Source: Flavobacteriales bacterium (lineage in GTDB: Bacteria; Bacteroidota; Bacteroidia; Flavobacteriales_F; PHOS-HE28). Taken from it: 42,575 bases of DNA. Shown one piece after another: positions 24,467 to 31,936 of this stretch. How positions within the stretch are numbered: the first letter of the stretch is position 1; every line of letters starts with the position of its first letter. The DNA is taken from positions 1-42,575 of the forward strand of contig JAEUTA010000031.1 of the NCBI GenBank assembly GCA_016788205.1, read 5' to 3'. The position numbers and the translations under genes are program-made. The notes under the pieces were generated by a model that was not told the DNA's origin, did not search any database, and saw only the letters and a program-made list of their open reading frames with translations.

Positions 24467-26158
24467 ATGAAGAAGTCTTTACTCCTGTCCTCGATCCTGG
24501 CCCTGGGCTCGCTGAGCGCGGCGGCACAATGCCCAGATGGCGAATCTGAAGTGGTAGTGAACGTCACGCTCGACCGCTACGGTTCGGAGATCTCGTGGTC
24601 CTTGACCGGCCCAGGTGGCACGCCCGTGTATGCGGAAGGCGATGGATACACCGATGAGGCCGCGAACGGCGAGTATCCGATCGACCCCATCAGTGTTTGT
24701 GTGCCGCAGGGCACCCAGATCATCTTCAACGCCGAAGATGGTTACGGCGATGGCTGGTGCTGCAGCTACGGCGATGGTGGATATTCCGTTACCGTGGATG
24801 GCGTGGAAGTGGCTTCCGGTGGTTCATTCGGCGCCGAACAGGTCTCTTCCGTATTCCTGGGGACCGACCTCGCCCTTAGCGGCCTCACCATGGAAAGCGT
24901 TGTAGCACAGGGCGACCTGACCATCAGCGGTACCGTGGTGAACGCAGGTATCACCGAGATCACGTCGTTCGACCTTTCCTACACCGTGGACAACGGCACT
25001 GCGGTCTCCACGACGGTGAACGCCACCGTGGCCCCCGGCGAGACGTACGAATTCTCTCACCCCACCCCATGGAACGCCACCCTTGGTTCACATGACCTGG
25101 CCGTGAACGTGAGCGGTGTGACCGGAGATGGTGTGACCGACAACGACGCCATCGACGGTGGCGTTGGCGTTGCCAGCCAAAGCGTGCAGCGGACGGCCAT
25201 CATCGAGCAATTCACAAGCTCCACCTGCCCTCCGTGCGCGAGCCTGAACGTTACGTTCGGACCCACCTTGACGGGCTTGAACGTGAACGACCCCAGCAGC
25301 AACATCGCGGTGATCAAGTATCACATGAACTGGCCCGCTCCAGGCAACGACCCCAGCTACAACCCTGACGGCAATACCCGCAAGAGCTACTATGGCGTTA
25401 CCGGCATCCCGGACCTGTTCATCGATGGCAAGGCCATGCAGTCGGTCGCTGCGGACTACATCCAGGACGAGGCTGCACGCAATGCGTTCGTAGACCTGCA
25501 ACTCAACTACTGGACAAGTGGCAACACCATCAACGTGACCGCCGATGTGACCCCCTACTGGGCCTACTCCGGCACGCACAAGCTCCACATCGGCATCGTG
25601 GAGAACGGCTACGACTACGCAGCTTCCACCACCACGCAGGATGAATTCCACTACATCCAGCGCAAGATGATGCCGAACGGGCAGGGCAATACCCTGAGCG
25701 CTTTCGAGGCAGGCACCACCCAGACCGTGAATCAACAGTACACCATGGCGTTCGGCAGCCCTGCACAAGGCAACTACCAAGCTTGGGACGGCGGCATGGA
25801 GGACCTCACCGTGGTCGCCTTCATCCAGAACAACAGCACCAAGGAGATCGTGCAGGCCGCGATCGCTCCGGTAGCGGTGGGCATGCAGGAGAATGAAGCT
25901 GCGGGCAACCTGCGCGTTTTCCCGAACCCGACCAACGGTACCGTGAACCTGGCCTTCGACGCTTCGATGCAGAGCGGAAAAGCCACCATCGAGGTCTTCA
26001 ACGCCTTGGGCGAGCGCGTGTTCGGCACCACCCGCGCCTTGAATGGCGGTGCACAGCGTGAGGCGCTTGACCTGAGCGACCTGAACAGCGGTGTGTACTT
26101 CGTGAACATCAGCGCCGACGGTTTCCGCGCCAGCCGCACCATCAACCTGACCAAGTAA
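24467..26158 (+). CDS. T9SS type A protein with Omp28/thioredoxin-like domain
   Basis: Secreted 563-residue protein. Order: signal peptide (1-21, LGSLSAAAQ); a gingipain-adhesin-like module, about 25-125, with VCVPQGTQIIFNAEDGYGDGW; a CARDB-like adhesive domain, about 130-235 (LTISGTVVNAGITEITSFDLSY); an Omp28-type thioredoxin-fold domain, about 245-465, with CPPC in FTSSTCPPCASLN, the active-site position of thioredoxins, and a cis-Pro-like GIPDLFIDG; and a type A sorting domain (LRVFPNPTNGTVNLAF, LDLSDLNSGVYFVNI). The CPPC pair could be redox-active on the surface. It has its own promoter and a strong terminator, so it is a single unit. Role unknown; disulphide handling or adhesion are both possible. 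Confidence 0.87.
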   Translation: MKKSLLLSSILALGSLSAAAQCPDGESEVVVNVTLDRYGSEISWSLTGPGGTPVYAEGDGYTDEAANGEYPIDPISVCVPQGTQIIFNAEDGYGDGWCCSYGDGGYSVTVDGVEVASGGSFGAEQVSSVFLGTDLALSGLTMESVVAQGDLTISGTVVNAGITEITSFDLSYTVDNGTAVSTTVNATVAPGETYEFSHPTPWNATLGSHDLAVNVSGVTGDGVTDNDAIDGGVGVASQSVQRTAIIEQFTSSTCPPCASLNVTFGPTLTGLNVNDPSSNIAVIKYHMNWPAPGNDPSYNPDGNTRKSYYGVTGIPDLFIDGKAMQSVAADYIQDEAARNAFVDLQLNYWTSGNTINVTADVTPYWAYSGTHKLHIGIVENGYDYAASTTTQDEFHYIQRKMMPNGQGNTLSAFEAGTTQTVNQQYTMAFGSPAQGNYQAWDGGMEDLTVVAFIQNNSTKEIVQAAIAPVAVGMQENEAAGNLRVFPNPTNGTVNLAFDASMQSGKATIEVFNALGERVFGTTRALNGGAQREALDLSDLNSGVYFVNISADGFRASRTINLTK

Positions 26159-26175
26159 GACCAGACTGAAAGCAA

Positions 26176-26232
26176 GGAAGGTCGGCGTTCCGGTACGATG
26201 TTCGCATCCTCGGACGCCGACCTTCCTATTTT
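26176..26232 (+). terminator. Strong intrinsic terminator after the Omp28-like T9SS gene
   Basis: Stem of 16 base pairs with one bulged T (GGAAGGTCGGCG at 26176-26187 pairing with CGCCGACCTTCC at 26215-26226, extended by TCCG/CGGA), followed by TATTTT. It separates this gene from the TlpA-DUF6029-Omp28 operon. Confidence 0.88.
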
Positions 26233-26246
26233 CACCCCCTCGCACC

Positions 26247-26741
26247 ATGAAGAACCTGCTCACCTGTCTCGTCGCCCTCCTACTACCCGTGCTCGTCACC
26301 GCTCAAGGACGAATGCCTTCCGTGACGTTGCAGACCATGGATGGCAAGAAGGTGGATACCAAGACCTGGAGCAACAATGGCAAACCCATCATCGTGAACT
26401 TCTGGGCCACCTGGTGCGCACCATGCAAGCGCGAGCTCAGCACCATAGCGGAGAAGTACGATGTATGGCAGGAGCAGACCGGAGTGAAGCTGATCGCTGT
26501 TTCCATTGACGATGTGCGCAGCACGGCCCGTGTAGCACCCTACGTGAACGGACAGGATTGGGACTACGAGATCTACCTGGACCCCAACGGCGACCTGAAG
26601 CGCGCACTGAACGTGAACAATGTGCCGCACACCTTCCTGCTGAACGGCAAAGGAGAGATCGTGTACCAGCACAACAACTATGAACCCGGCGACGAGAACG
26701 AACTGTACCAGAAGGTGCGCGAACTCGTCGGCAAGAAGTGA
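26247..26741 (+). CDS. TlpA-like thiol-disulphide oxidoreductase
   Basis: Exported thioredoxin-fold protein, 164 residues. Signal peptide MKNLLTCLVALLLPVLVTAQ, then a single TlpA/AhpC-TSA domain: VNFWATWCAPCKREL with the WCAPC active site (Cys58 and Cys61), a conserved VSIDD strand, and a cis-Pro loop in NVPHTFLLNGKGEIVYQH. It probably works in the periplasm as a reductant for disulphides of envelope proteins. First gene of a three-gene operon: the GTG of the next frame overlaps its stop codon (GTGA). The TATTTTCA following the terminator upstream resembles a -7 element, so the operon may start there. Confidence 0.92.
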   Translation: MKNLLTCLVALLLPVLVTAQGRMPSVTLQTMDGKKVDTKTWSNNGKPIIVNFWATWCAPCKRELSTIAEKYDVWQEQTGVKLIAVSIDDVRSTARVAPYVNGQDWDYEIYLDPNGDLKRALNVNNVPHTFLLNGKGEIVYQHNNYEPGDENELYQKVRELVGKK

Positions 26742-26752
26742 ACGACCCTCGC

Positions 26753-28438
26753 ATGGCCCACCACCGCCGCCCGCTGTGGCTCGGCACCCTTCTTCTCGCG
26801 TTCGTTGCTGGCGACCTCTCCGCGCAGGAAGGAGGTCAGATCCACGGGAACTTCAGCACGGACCTTCAGTTCTACAACCAGGATTCCGCCATTGGTGCCG
26901 TGGTGCCTGCGCAGCGCTTGGGCGCTAATGCATGGGCCAACCTGATCTACACCAACGGCCCTTTCGAGGCCGGTGGACGCTTCGAGAGCTACACGCCTCC
27001 GTTGGCGGGCTATCCGGCCGGTGTGGCTTATTCGGGTAGCGGTATCGGATACCGCTATGCGAAGTACAAGCAGAGCGATCTGGAAGTGACGGTGGGCAAC
27101 TTCTTCGAGCAGTTCGGCCAGGGCATGATCTTCCGCAGTTACGAGGAACGCTACCTGGGGGTGGACAACGCCATGGACGGCATCCGCGTTAAGTACAAGC
27201 CCGTGAGGGGGGTTTACCTGAAGGGCTTCGTAGGGCAGCAACGCCTGTCCTTCGTGAACGAGGCCGTGAAGGGACCGGGCATCGTGCGAGGGATCGATGC
27301 TGAGATCTCGCTCAGCGAAGCGCTGGACAGCAACTGGACAAGCCCGAACAACCTCATCATCGGGGCAGGCTTCGTGAGCAAGTTCCAAGAGGATCGGGAC
27401 CCTGTGCTTGAACTGCCGCAGAACGTAGGGGCCTGGGCCGTACGACTGAACTACACCACGCCGAAGTGGAACTTGTATACCGAGTACGCCTACAAGATAA
27501 ACGACCCCAACAACAAGAACGGCTTCATCTACAAGGAGGGTCAGGCCCTACTGGTGAACGCCACGTATTCCGTGAAGGGACTCGGCATTTCCGTAGGCGC
27601 GCACTCCTTCGACAACATGTTCTTCCAAAGCGACCGCTCGGCCCCCACGCCGTTCGACCTGAACATCAATTTCCTGCCACCGCTCGCGAAGCAGCACACC
27701 TATAATCTTCCCGCCACCCTGTACCCGTACGCCACACAACCCAATGGCGAAGTGGCTGCGCAAGGTGAACTCTTCTACAAGTGGAAAAAAGGCACGAAGC
27801 TCGGCGGCAAGTATGGCACCAAACTGGCGCTCAACTACTCGGTGGCCTATGCGCTGGACACGACCCGGTTGGGCATGGCGGATGATACCACGGCTCGTCT
27901 CGGCTATCGCTCACGGTTCTTCACCCCGGGAGACCGCCGCTATTTCCAGGACCTCAACGTGGAGCTTCGCAAGAAGGTGAGCAGCACGTGGGAGTTGGCG
28001 CTCACCTACCTCAATGTATGGTACGACATTGACATCATCCAAGGCAAGCCGGGCAAGCCTGCGGTCCACGCGGACATCATCATCCTCGAGGGTCTGCACA
28101 ATTTCTCCGACAAGAACTCCGTGCGTTTCGAACTTCAGCACTTGAGCACCAAGGAAGATCAAGGGAATTGGGCCACCGCCCTCGCCGAATTCACCTTCAG
28201 CCCGCATTGGTTCGTGGCCGCCATGGACCAGTTCAACTATGTTGGCGATGCGCACCTCGAAGAAAAAGGACAGAAACCGCTGCACTACCCCATCGGGTCG
28301 GTCGGCTATATCCGCGGCGGGAACCGCTTCCAATTGAACTACGGTCGACAACGGGCCGGTATCTTCTGCGTGGGCGGTGTATGTCGGCAGGTCCCTGCGG
28401 CCAACGGTCTCAGCCTTTCCATCACCAGTACCTTCTAG
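26753..28438 (+). CDS. DUF6029 family outer-membrane-type protein
   Basis: About 561 residues with a signal peptide (MAHHRRPLWLGTLLLAF...DLSAQ) followed by beta-strand-rich sequence to the end (YSGSGIGYRYAKY, LEVTVGNFFEQFGQGM, GLSLSITSTF with a terminal Phe), consistent with a large outer-membrane barrel. I recognise it as the Bacteroidota DUF6029 family; function unknown. The neighbours on both sides are thioredoxin-fold envelope proteins, which hints at a role linked to redox handling or assembly of disulphide-bearing proteins. ATG at 26753 is used; a GTG at 26738 overlapping the preceding stop is possible and would add five residues. Five bases separate it from the next gene. Confidence 0.8.
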   Translation: MAHHRRPLWLGTLLLAFVAGDLSAQEGGQIHGNFSTDLQFYNQDSAIGAVVPAQRLGANAWANLIYTNGPFEAGGRFESYTPPLAGYPAGVAYSGSGIGYRYAKYKQSDLEVTVGNFFEQFGQGMIFRSYEERYLGVDNAMDGIRVKYKPVRGVYLKGFVGQQRLSFVNEAVKGPGIVRGIDAEISLSEALDSNWTSPNNLIIGAGFVSKFQEDRDPVLELPQNVGAWAVRLNYTTPKWNLYTEYAYKINDPNNKNGFIYKEGQALLVNATYSVKGLGISVGAHSFDNMFFQSDRSAPTPFDLNINFLPPLAKQHTYNLPATLYPYATQPNGEVAAQGELFYKWKKGTKLGGKYGTKLALNYSVAYALDTTRLGMADDTTARLGYRSRFFTPGDRRYFQDLNVELRKKVSSTWELALTYLNVWYDIDIIQGKPGKPAVHADIIILEGLHNFSDKNSVRFELQHLSTKEDQGNWATALAEFTFSPHWFVAAMDQFNYVGDAHLEEKGQKPLHYPIGSVGYIRGGNRFQLNYGRQRAGIFCVGGVCRQVPAANGLSLSITSTF

Positions 28439-28443
28439 TGCCC

Positions 28444-29298
28444 ATGCGACAGACCGGCCTCGCGCTTTTTCTCGGTACGCTTCTTTTCGGAGGATGTGAT
28501 ATCGTGAGCGATCCCGTACGACCAAGCTCGAACGGAGGCGGACCCGTTGTGGAGGGCATACCGCGCCGGGTCCTGCTGGAAGACCTTACCGGACACCGTT
28601 GCAACAACTGTCCGCGCGCAGCACGTGTCGCACACGAGCTGGTCGACATCTATGGGGAGGAACTTGTCGTGGTGGGCGTGCATATGATCAACGGGTTCGC
28701 AGCTCCCTTGCAGCCCATCGGCGACGACTTGTTCGACACGGATTTCCGCACCCCGGCCGGTAGCACCTATGAAAGCACGTTCCAAGTCATGGGACTGCCG
28801 TTGGGGATGTTCAACCGCACATCCTACAATAACTCGCGCACCATCAGTGACGGCGCTTGGTCTGAAGCCATGGCCGTAATGGCTGGACAGGAGGCCGATC
28901 TGGATATCCAGTTCACCGCCTTCAACTTTGACGCGGGCAGCAACACCGTGCAGGGACAGATCCGTGTACCTGTCGTGCATGATATCACCGGAGACCATGA
29001 CTTGGTGATCTACCTTACGGAGGACCACGTGATCGATTGGCAGATCGATGCGGAAGCCACACCAAGCAACGTGGAGAACTATGAGCACCGGCATGTGCTC
29101 AGGGCCGCGTTGAACGGCACTTGGGGTGAGCCTATCATCACCGGCAGCGCCACGGTGGGCGATACATTGACCGCCACGTTCTCCTATGCACTTCCCAGCA
29201 ATGTCCTGGTGCCGAACAACTGCGCGCTCATAGCGTACGTTGCACAACGGGACACGTATGAGGTGAAGCAGGTGACGGAGCGCAAGTTCCAACCGTAA
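28444..29298 (+). CDS. Omp28-related lipoprotein with CxxC motif
   Basis: Lipoprotein of 284 residues: lipobox LFGGC (Cys17), then an Omp28-type thioredoxin-like domain (VLLEDLTGHRCNNCPRAARVAHEL with CNNC at the thioredoxin position, GVHMINGFAAPL, MGLPLGMFNRT as the cis-Pro-like loop) and an immunoglobulin-like C-terminal part. A longer in-frame reading from 28168 runs through DUF6029 codons and is discarded; ATG at 28444 gives the lipoprotein signal. Third gene of the TlpA-DUF6029-Omp28 operon. It shares the Omp28 fold with the T9SS protein at 24467-26158, but is anchored by lipid rather than by a sorting domain. Probably faces the periplasm or surface; substrate unknown. Confidence 0.85.
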   Translation: MRQTGLALFLGTLLFGGCDIVSDPVRPSSNGGGPVVEGIPRRVLLEDLTGHRCNNCPRAARVAHELVDIYGEELVVVGVHMINGFAAPLQPIGDDLFDTDFRTPAGSTYESTFQVMGLPLGMFNRTSYNNSRTISDGAWSEAMAVMAGQEADLDIQFTAFNFDAGSNTVQGQIRVPVVHDITGDHDLVIYLTEDHVIDWQIDAEATPSNVENYEHRHVLRAALNGTWGEPIITGSATVGDTLTATFSYALPSNVLVPNNCALIAYVAQRDTYEVKQVTERKFQP

Positions 29299-29593
29299 GC
29301 GTTCTCTCAAGGTCATCTCGTAGGCTGCGCAAGGGGTCTCAGGTCCATGCGTTGCCAAGCCTTCGGATAGCTTCATCCATGCTCGTTCCTCGCGAGAATC
29401 GCCGGGATATCCCTTGCACTCTTCTTTGATATCCTCCCGAACAACACTTTTTGACACTTCTCGTGCATCCATCCGCCTTGGTTGCCGTTATCCTTGTCAA
29501 CCGGTGGGATCAGTGGTGGATAACCGTTCGACGAATAGTTGCCACACCCCCTCCCAGCCGTACTATCTTCAACCGCGCTAAAGCCGAACCGTG
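29299..29593. other. Gap after the Omp28 lipoprotein gene, with one inverted repeat
   Basis: No gene seen. CGGGATATC (29403-29411) pairs with GATATCC-TCCCG (29428-29439) around a 16-base loop; a short T run follows ten bases later, so it may be a weak terminator. TATCTTCA at 29564-29571 is a possible -7 element for the next gene. Confidence 0.4.
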
Positions 29594-29809
29594 ATGATGG
29601 ACCAGGGAAGGAAGATGATGGAGTTCAGCAAACAGGTGCTGCAAAAAGTCAGTTTCGATCAACGGCTCTTCAAGAAGGAGCTCCTTAAAGCCCGGCGTTG
29701 GTTGGGCCAGCACGATCAGCTCGTGCTCAAAGCATGGTGCCTGGCCACGTTCGGCCATGTGTACAAGGATGTTATCATCGAGGTTTTCCAGACCACGTTG
29801 CGTTCCTGA
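29594..29809 (+). CDS. Small conserved hypothetical protein (71 residues)
   Basis: Short soluble protein, mostly predicted helical. The pattern SKQVLQKVSFDQRLFKKELLKARRWLG followed by LKAWCLATFGHVYKDVIIEVF resembles small uncharacterised Bacteroidota proteins I have seen near queG. No signal peptide or membrane segment. The start may be ATG at 29594, 29597 or 29615. It ends two bases from the end of queG, tail to tail. No function can be given; conserved aromatic and cysteine positions suggest a folded domain rather than chance coding. Confidence 0.68.
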   Translation: MMDQGRKMMEFSKQVLQKVSFDQRLFKKELLKARRWLGQHDQLVLKAWCLATFGHVYKDVIIEVFQTTLRS

Positions 29810-29811
29810 TC

Positions 29812-30738
29812 TCAGCTTTTTCTTAGAAAGCGCAGGTTCCGCTTCAGGCCTTCGTACTTCGTCCGTTTCACCGCACTGCCTTCGAACAATCGTTCGAAGA
29901 CGACCTCCGTCATTCCGTGCCACTCGTCCCTGCTCATGCCCATGAGCTCGGGCTTCGGCGCGAACTGTGGCTCGCTGTGCGGCGTGCTGAAGCGGTTCCA
30001 GGGACACACCTGCTGGCAGATATCACAACCGAACACCCAGTCCTTGAACCTACCGGCCATGTCCTCCGGTATCGCGCTCTTCAGCTCGATGGTGAAGTAG
30101 CTGATGCACTTGCTGCCGTCCACACCGTAGGGCGTGATCGCCTCGGTGGGGCACGCATCAATGCACCTGCGACACGTACCACAGTGATCGGTCACGGGAG
30201 CGTCGGGCTCCAACTCGAGGTCCAGGATGATCTCGCACAGGAAGAAGAACGACCCCGCACCCTGCCGTATGATGTTGGTGTGCTTGCCCACCCAGCCTAC
30301 ACCGCTGCGCTGCGCCCAAGCCTTCTCCAAGACCGGTGCGCTATCCACGAAGGTGCGCAGCGCCACATCGCCGAACCGCTCGTTGATGAACGCGACAAGG
30401 GGTTTCAGCCGCTGCTTGACCACCTTGTGGTAATCCCGACCGTAAGCGTACGTACTGATCTTGGGCGCCTCACTGTCCTGCTGTAACGGTGGCGTGTGGT
30501 AGTTGTAAGCCAGGCTGATCACGCTCTTAGCTCCGTCCACGAGTTTCCGAGGGTCCAAACGGAGGTCGAAATGGTTGCCCATGTAGCCCATTTCCCCGTG
30601 TCGTGCTTCACGCAGCCAACGTTCCAACCGTGGCGCTTCCTCCGTCAGGAACTCCGCGCGCGCAACCCCGCACGCGAGGAACCCGAGCTCTCGCGCTTTC
30701 GCCTTGACCAGATCGGAGCGTTCGCCCGGCGTGAGCAT
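29812..30738 (-). CDS. queG: Epoxyqueuosine reductase
   Basis: Reduces epoxyqueuosine to queuosine, the last step of tRNA wobble-base modification; uses cobalamin and two [4Fe-4S] clusters. The 308 residues fit the short form without HEAT repeats. Seen: catalytic Asp132 in FVDSAPVLEKAWA, RSGVGWVGKHTN; cluster ligands Cys186, 189, 192 and 196 (CGTCRRCIDACP) and Cys211, 238, 241 and 245 (CDICQQVCPW). ATG at 30736-30738 is chosen because the reading frame beyond it crosses the divergent gene and a promoter-like palindrome; an alternative ATG at 30774 would overlap the divergent start. A -7-like TACCTTGC ends four bases before ATG. Confidence 0.96.
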   Translation of the reverse strand: MLTPGERSDLVKAKARELGFLACGVARAEFLTEEAPRLERWLREARHGEMGYMGNHFDLRLDPRKLVDGAKSVISLAYNYHTPPLQQDSEAPKISTYAYGRDYHKVVKQRLKPLVAFINERFGDVALRTFVDSAPVLEKAWAQRSGVGWVGKHTNIIRQGAGSFFFLCEIILDLELEPDAPVTDHCGTCRRCIDACPTEAITPYGVDGSKCISYFTIELKSAIPEDMAGRFKDWVFGCDICQQVCPWNRFSTPHSEPQFAPKPELMGMSRDEWHGMTEVVFERLFEGSAVKRTKYEGLKRNLRFLRKS

Positions 30739-30741
30739 GCG

Positions 30742-30767
30742 GGCAAGGTAGCGCCCGCTAACTTGCC
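30742..30767. promoter_or_regulatory. Palindromic back-to-back promoter between queG and the HipA-like gene
   Basis: Inverted repeat with 12-base arms and one mismatch (GGCAAGGTAGCG at 30742-30753, CGCTAACTTGCC at 30756-30767, two-base centre). Each arm contains a -7-like element pointing outward: TACCTTGC for queG, ending four bases before its ATG, and TAACTTGC for the HipA-like gene, ending six bases before its ATG. It fills nearly the whole 34-base gap. Confidence 0.6.
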
Positions 30768-30772
30768 ACGCC

Positions 30773-31558
30773 ATGTCCAACCTGCGGCACGTCGACATCA
30801 CCCGGTACATCATGCCCCTGCGTGAAGGAGGCTCCCTGCCCGGACTGACCGACGCCGACGATGGCTTCAAATACGTGGTGAAGTTCCTTGGTAACGGACA
30901 TGGGCCGAAAGCGCTTATCGCGGAGTTGATCGGAGGCGAGGTCGCACGTGCACTGGGGCTTCGGGTACCGGAGCTGGTCTTCGCACGCTTGGATGCAGCG
31001 TTCGGGAGGACCGAACCCGATGAGGAGATCCAGGAGCTCTTGCAGAAGAGCACCGGGATCAATGTGGCACTGCACTTCCTTCCGGGGGCCATCACCTTCG
31101 ATCCAGTGGTGTTCAATGTCCACCCCTTGGAAGCCTCGCTCGTGGTATGGCTGGATGCTTTGCTTACGAACATCGACCGCACGGTGCGCAACACCAACAT
31201 GCTCATCTGGCGGAAGGAGCTCTGGCTGATCGACCACGGTTCATGCCTGTACTTCCACCATGCCTGGGACAACTGGGAGCGACATGCCAGTGGGCCTTTT
31301 GTGCAAGTGAAGGACCACGTGTTGCTTCCCAACGCTTCGGAGTTGGAGCAAGCCGACGCGTTGGCTCGAACGCGCATCACTCCAGCATTGCTCAACGACA
31401 TCGTGGACCTGGTACCGGATGAATGGTCGCGATGGCCCGGAAGCGAACTCAGCCCTGCGGACATCCGCGCGATCTACAAACAGTTCCTCCAGCAACGACT
31501 CGCCCGTTCAGCCGCCTTCATCGCCGAAGCACAACATGCCCGAACAGCACTTGTATGA
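30773..31558 (+). CDS. HipA-like kinase domain protein
   Basis: Single-domain protein of 261 residues with the fold of the HipA kinase toxins. Putative nucleotide-binding lysine Lys37 in GFKYVVKFLGNGHG, catalytic loop NIDRTVRNTNM (Asp135, Asn140, Asn142) and metal-binding Asp154 in LIDHGSCLYF, standing where DFG stands in kinases. HipA proper is about 440 residues and phosphorylates glutamyl-tRNA synthetase; this is the short HipA_2 form lacking the N-terminal subdomain, so its substrate is unknown. Its last 23 bases overlap the DUF3037 gene, a recurring pairing for this family. Divergent from queG over a palindromic promoter. Whether it is a toxin is undetermined. Confidence 0.8.
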   Translation: MSNLRHVDITRYIMPLREGGSLPGLTDADDGFKYVVKFLGNGHGPKALIAELIGGEVARALGLRVPELVFARLDAAFGRTEPDEEIQELLQKSTGINVALHFLPGAITFDPVVFNVHPLEASLVVWLDALLTNIDRTVRNTNMLIWRKELWLIDHGSCLYFHHAWDNWERHASGPFVQVKDHVLLPNASELEQADALARTRITPALLNDIVDLVPDEWSRWPGSELSPADIRAIYKQFLQQRLARSAAFIAEAQHARTALV

Positions 31559-31919
31559 GTATGCCGTTGTGCGACTGCTTCCCGTGCTGGCGCGCGAGGA
31601 GTTCGTCAACGTGGGCATCATACTCTTCTCCAAACATGCAGGCTTCATCAAGGCGCGTGTTGAGCTGAATGAGAACAGGCTGCGCTCCCTGCGCAGTGAT
31701 CTGGACCTTGACGAGGTACGCGAGAACCTGCACGCCTTCACCCGCATCGCGCACGGCGACCCGAAAGGAGGGCCCATCTCCACCCTCGATATTGCCTCCC
31801 GTTTCCGCTGGCTCACTGCGGTGCGTAGCAGCGCTATTCAAACGTCACGACCACACCCGGGACTGTGCGCTGACCTGGATGGCACGGTGGACCGGCTGTT
31901 CGAAGAGCTCGTGCACTGA
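31536..31919 (+). CDS. DUF3037 family protein
   Basis: Protein of 127 residues beginning LYEYAVVRLLPVLAREEFVNVGIILFSK, the diagnostic N-terminus of DUF3037, followed by an Arg-rich helical part (LNENRLRSLRSDLDLDEVRENL) and a final segment ending LFEELVH. Function unknown. It starts inside the HipA-like gene in another frame (23-base overlap), indicating coupled translation and a stable partnership, possibly as an antitoxin or adaptor of the kinase. An in-frame reading from 31419 exists but lies deep in the kinase gene; ATG at 31536 starts just before the conserved core. Its stop codon sits in a hairpin shared with the convergent antiporter gene. Confidence 0.82.
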   Translation: MPEQHLYEYAVVRLLPVLAREEFVNVGIILFSKHAGFIKARVELNENRLRSLRSDLDLDEVRENLHAFTRIAHGDPKGGPISTLDIASRFRWLTAVRSSAIQTSRPHPGLCADLDGTVDRLFEELVH

Positions 31920-31936
31920 AACCGACTACGGTTTCA
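31917..31936. terminator. Hairpin covering both convergent stop codons
   Basis: Perfect 8-base inverted repeat TGAAACCG / CGGTTTCA around ACTA. It includes the DUF3037 stop (TGA) and, in the loop and stem, the antiporter stop (TAG on the minus strand). No T run on either side, so factor-independent termination is only possible, not clear. Confidence 0.5.

Noticed and set aside
28168..28443. N-terminal extension of the Omp28 lipoprotein frame
   Set aside because: It overlaps the DUF6029 gene in another frame and would bury the lipoprotein signal; ATG 28444 fits.
30739..31464. N-terminal extension of the queG frame
   Set aside because: It runs antisense through the HipA-like kinase gene; the queG family begins at the ATG at 30738.
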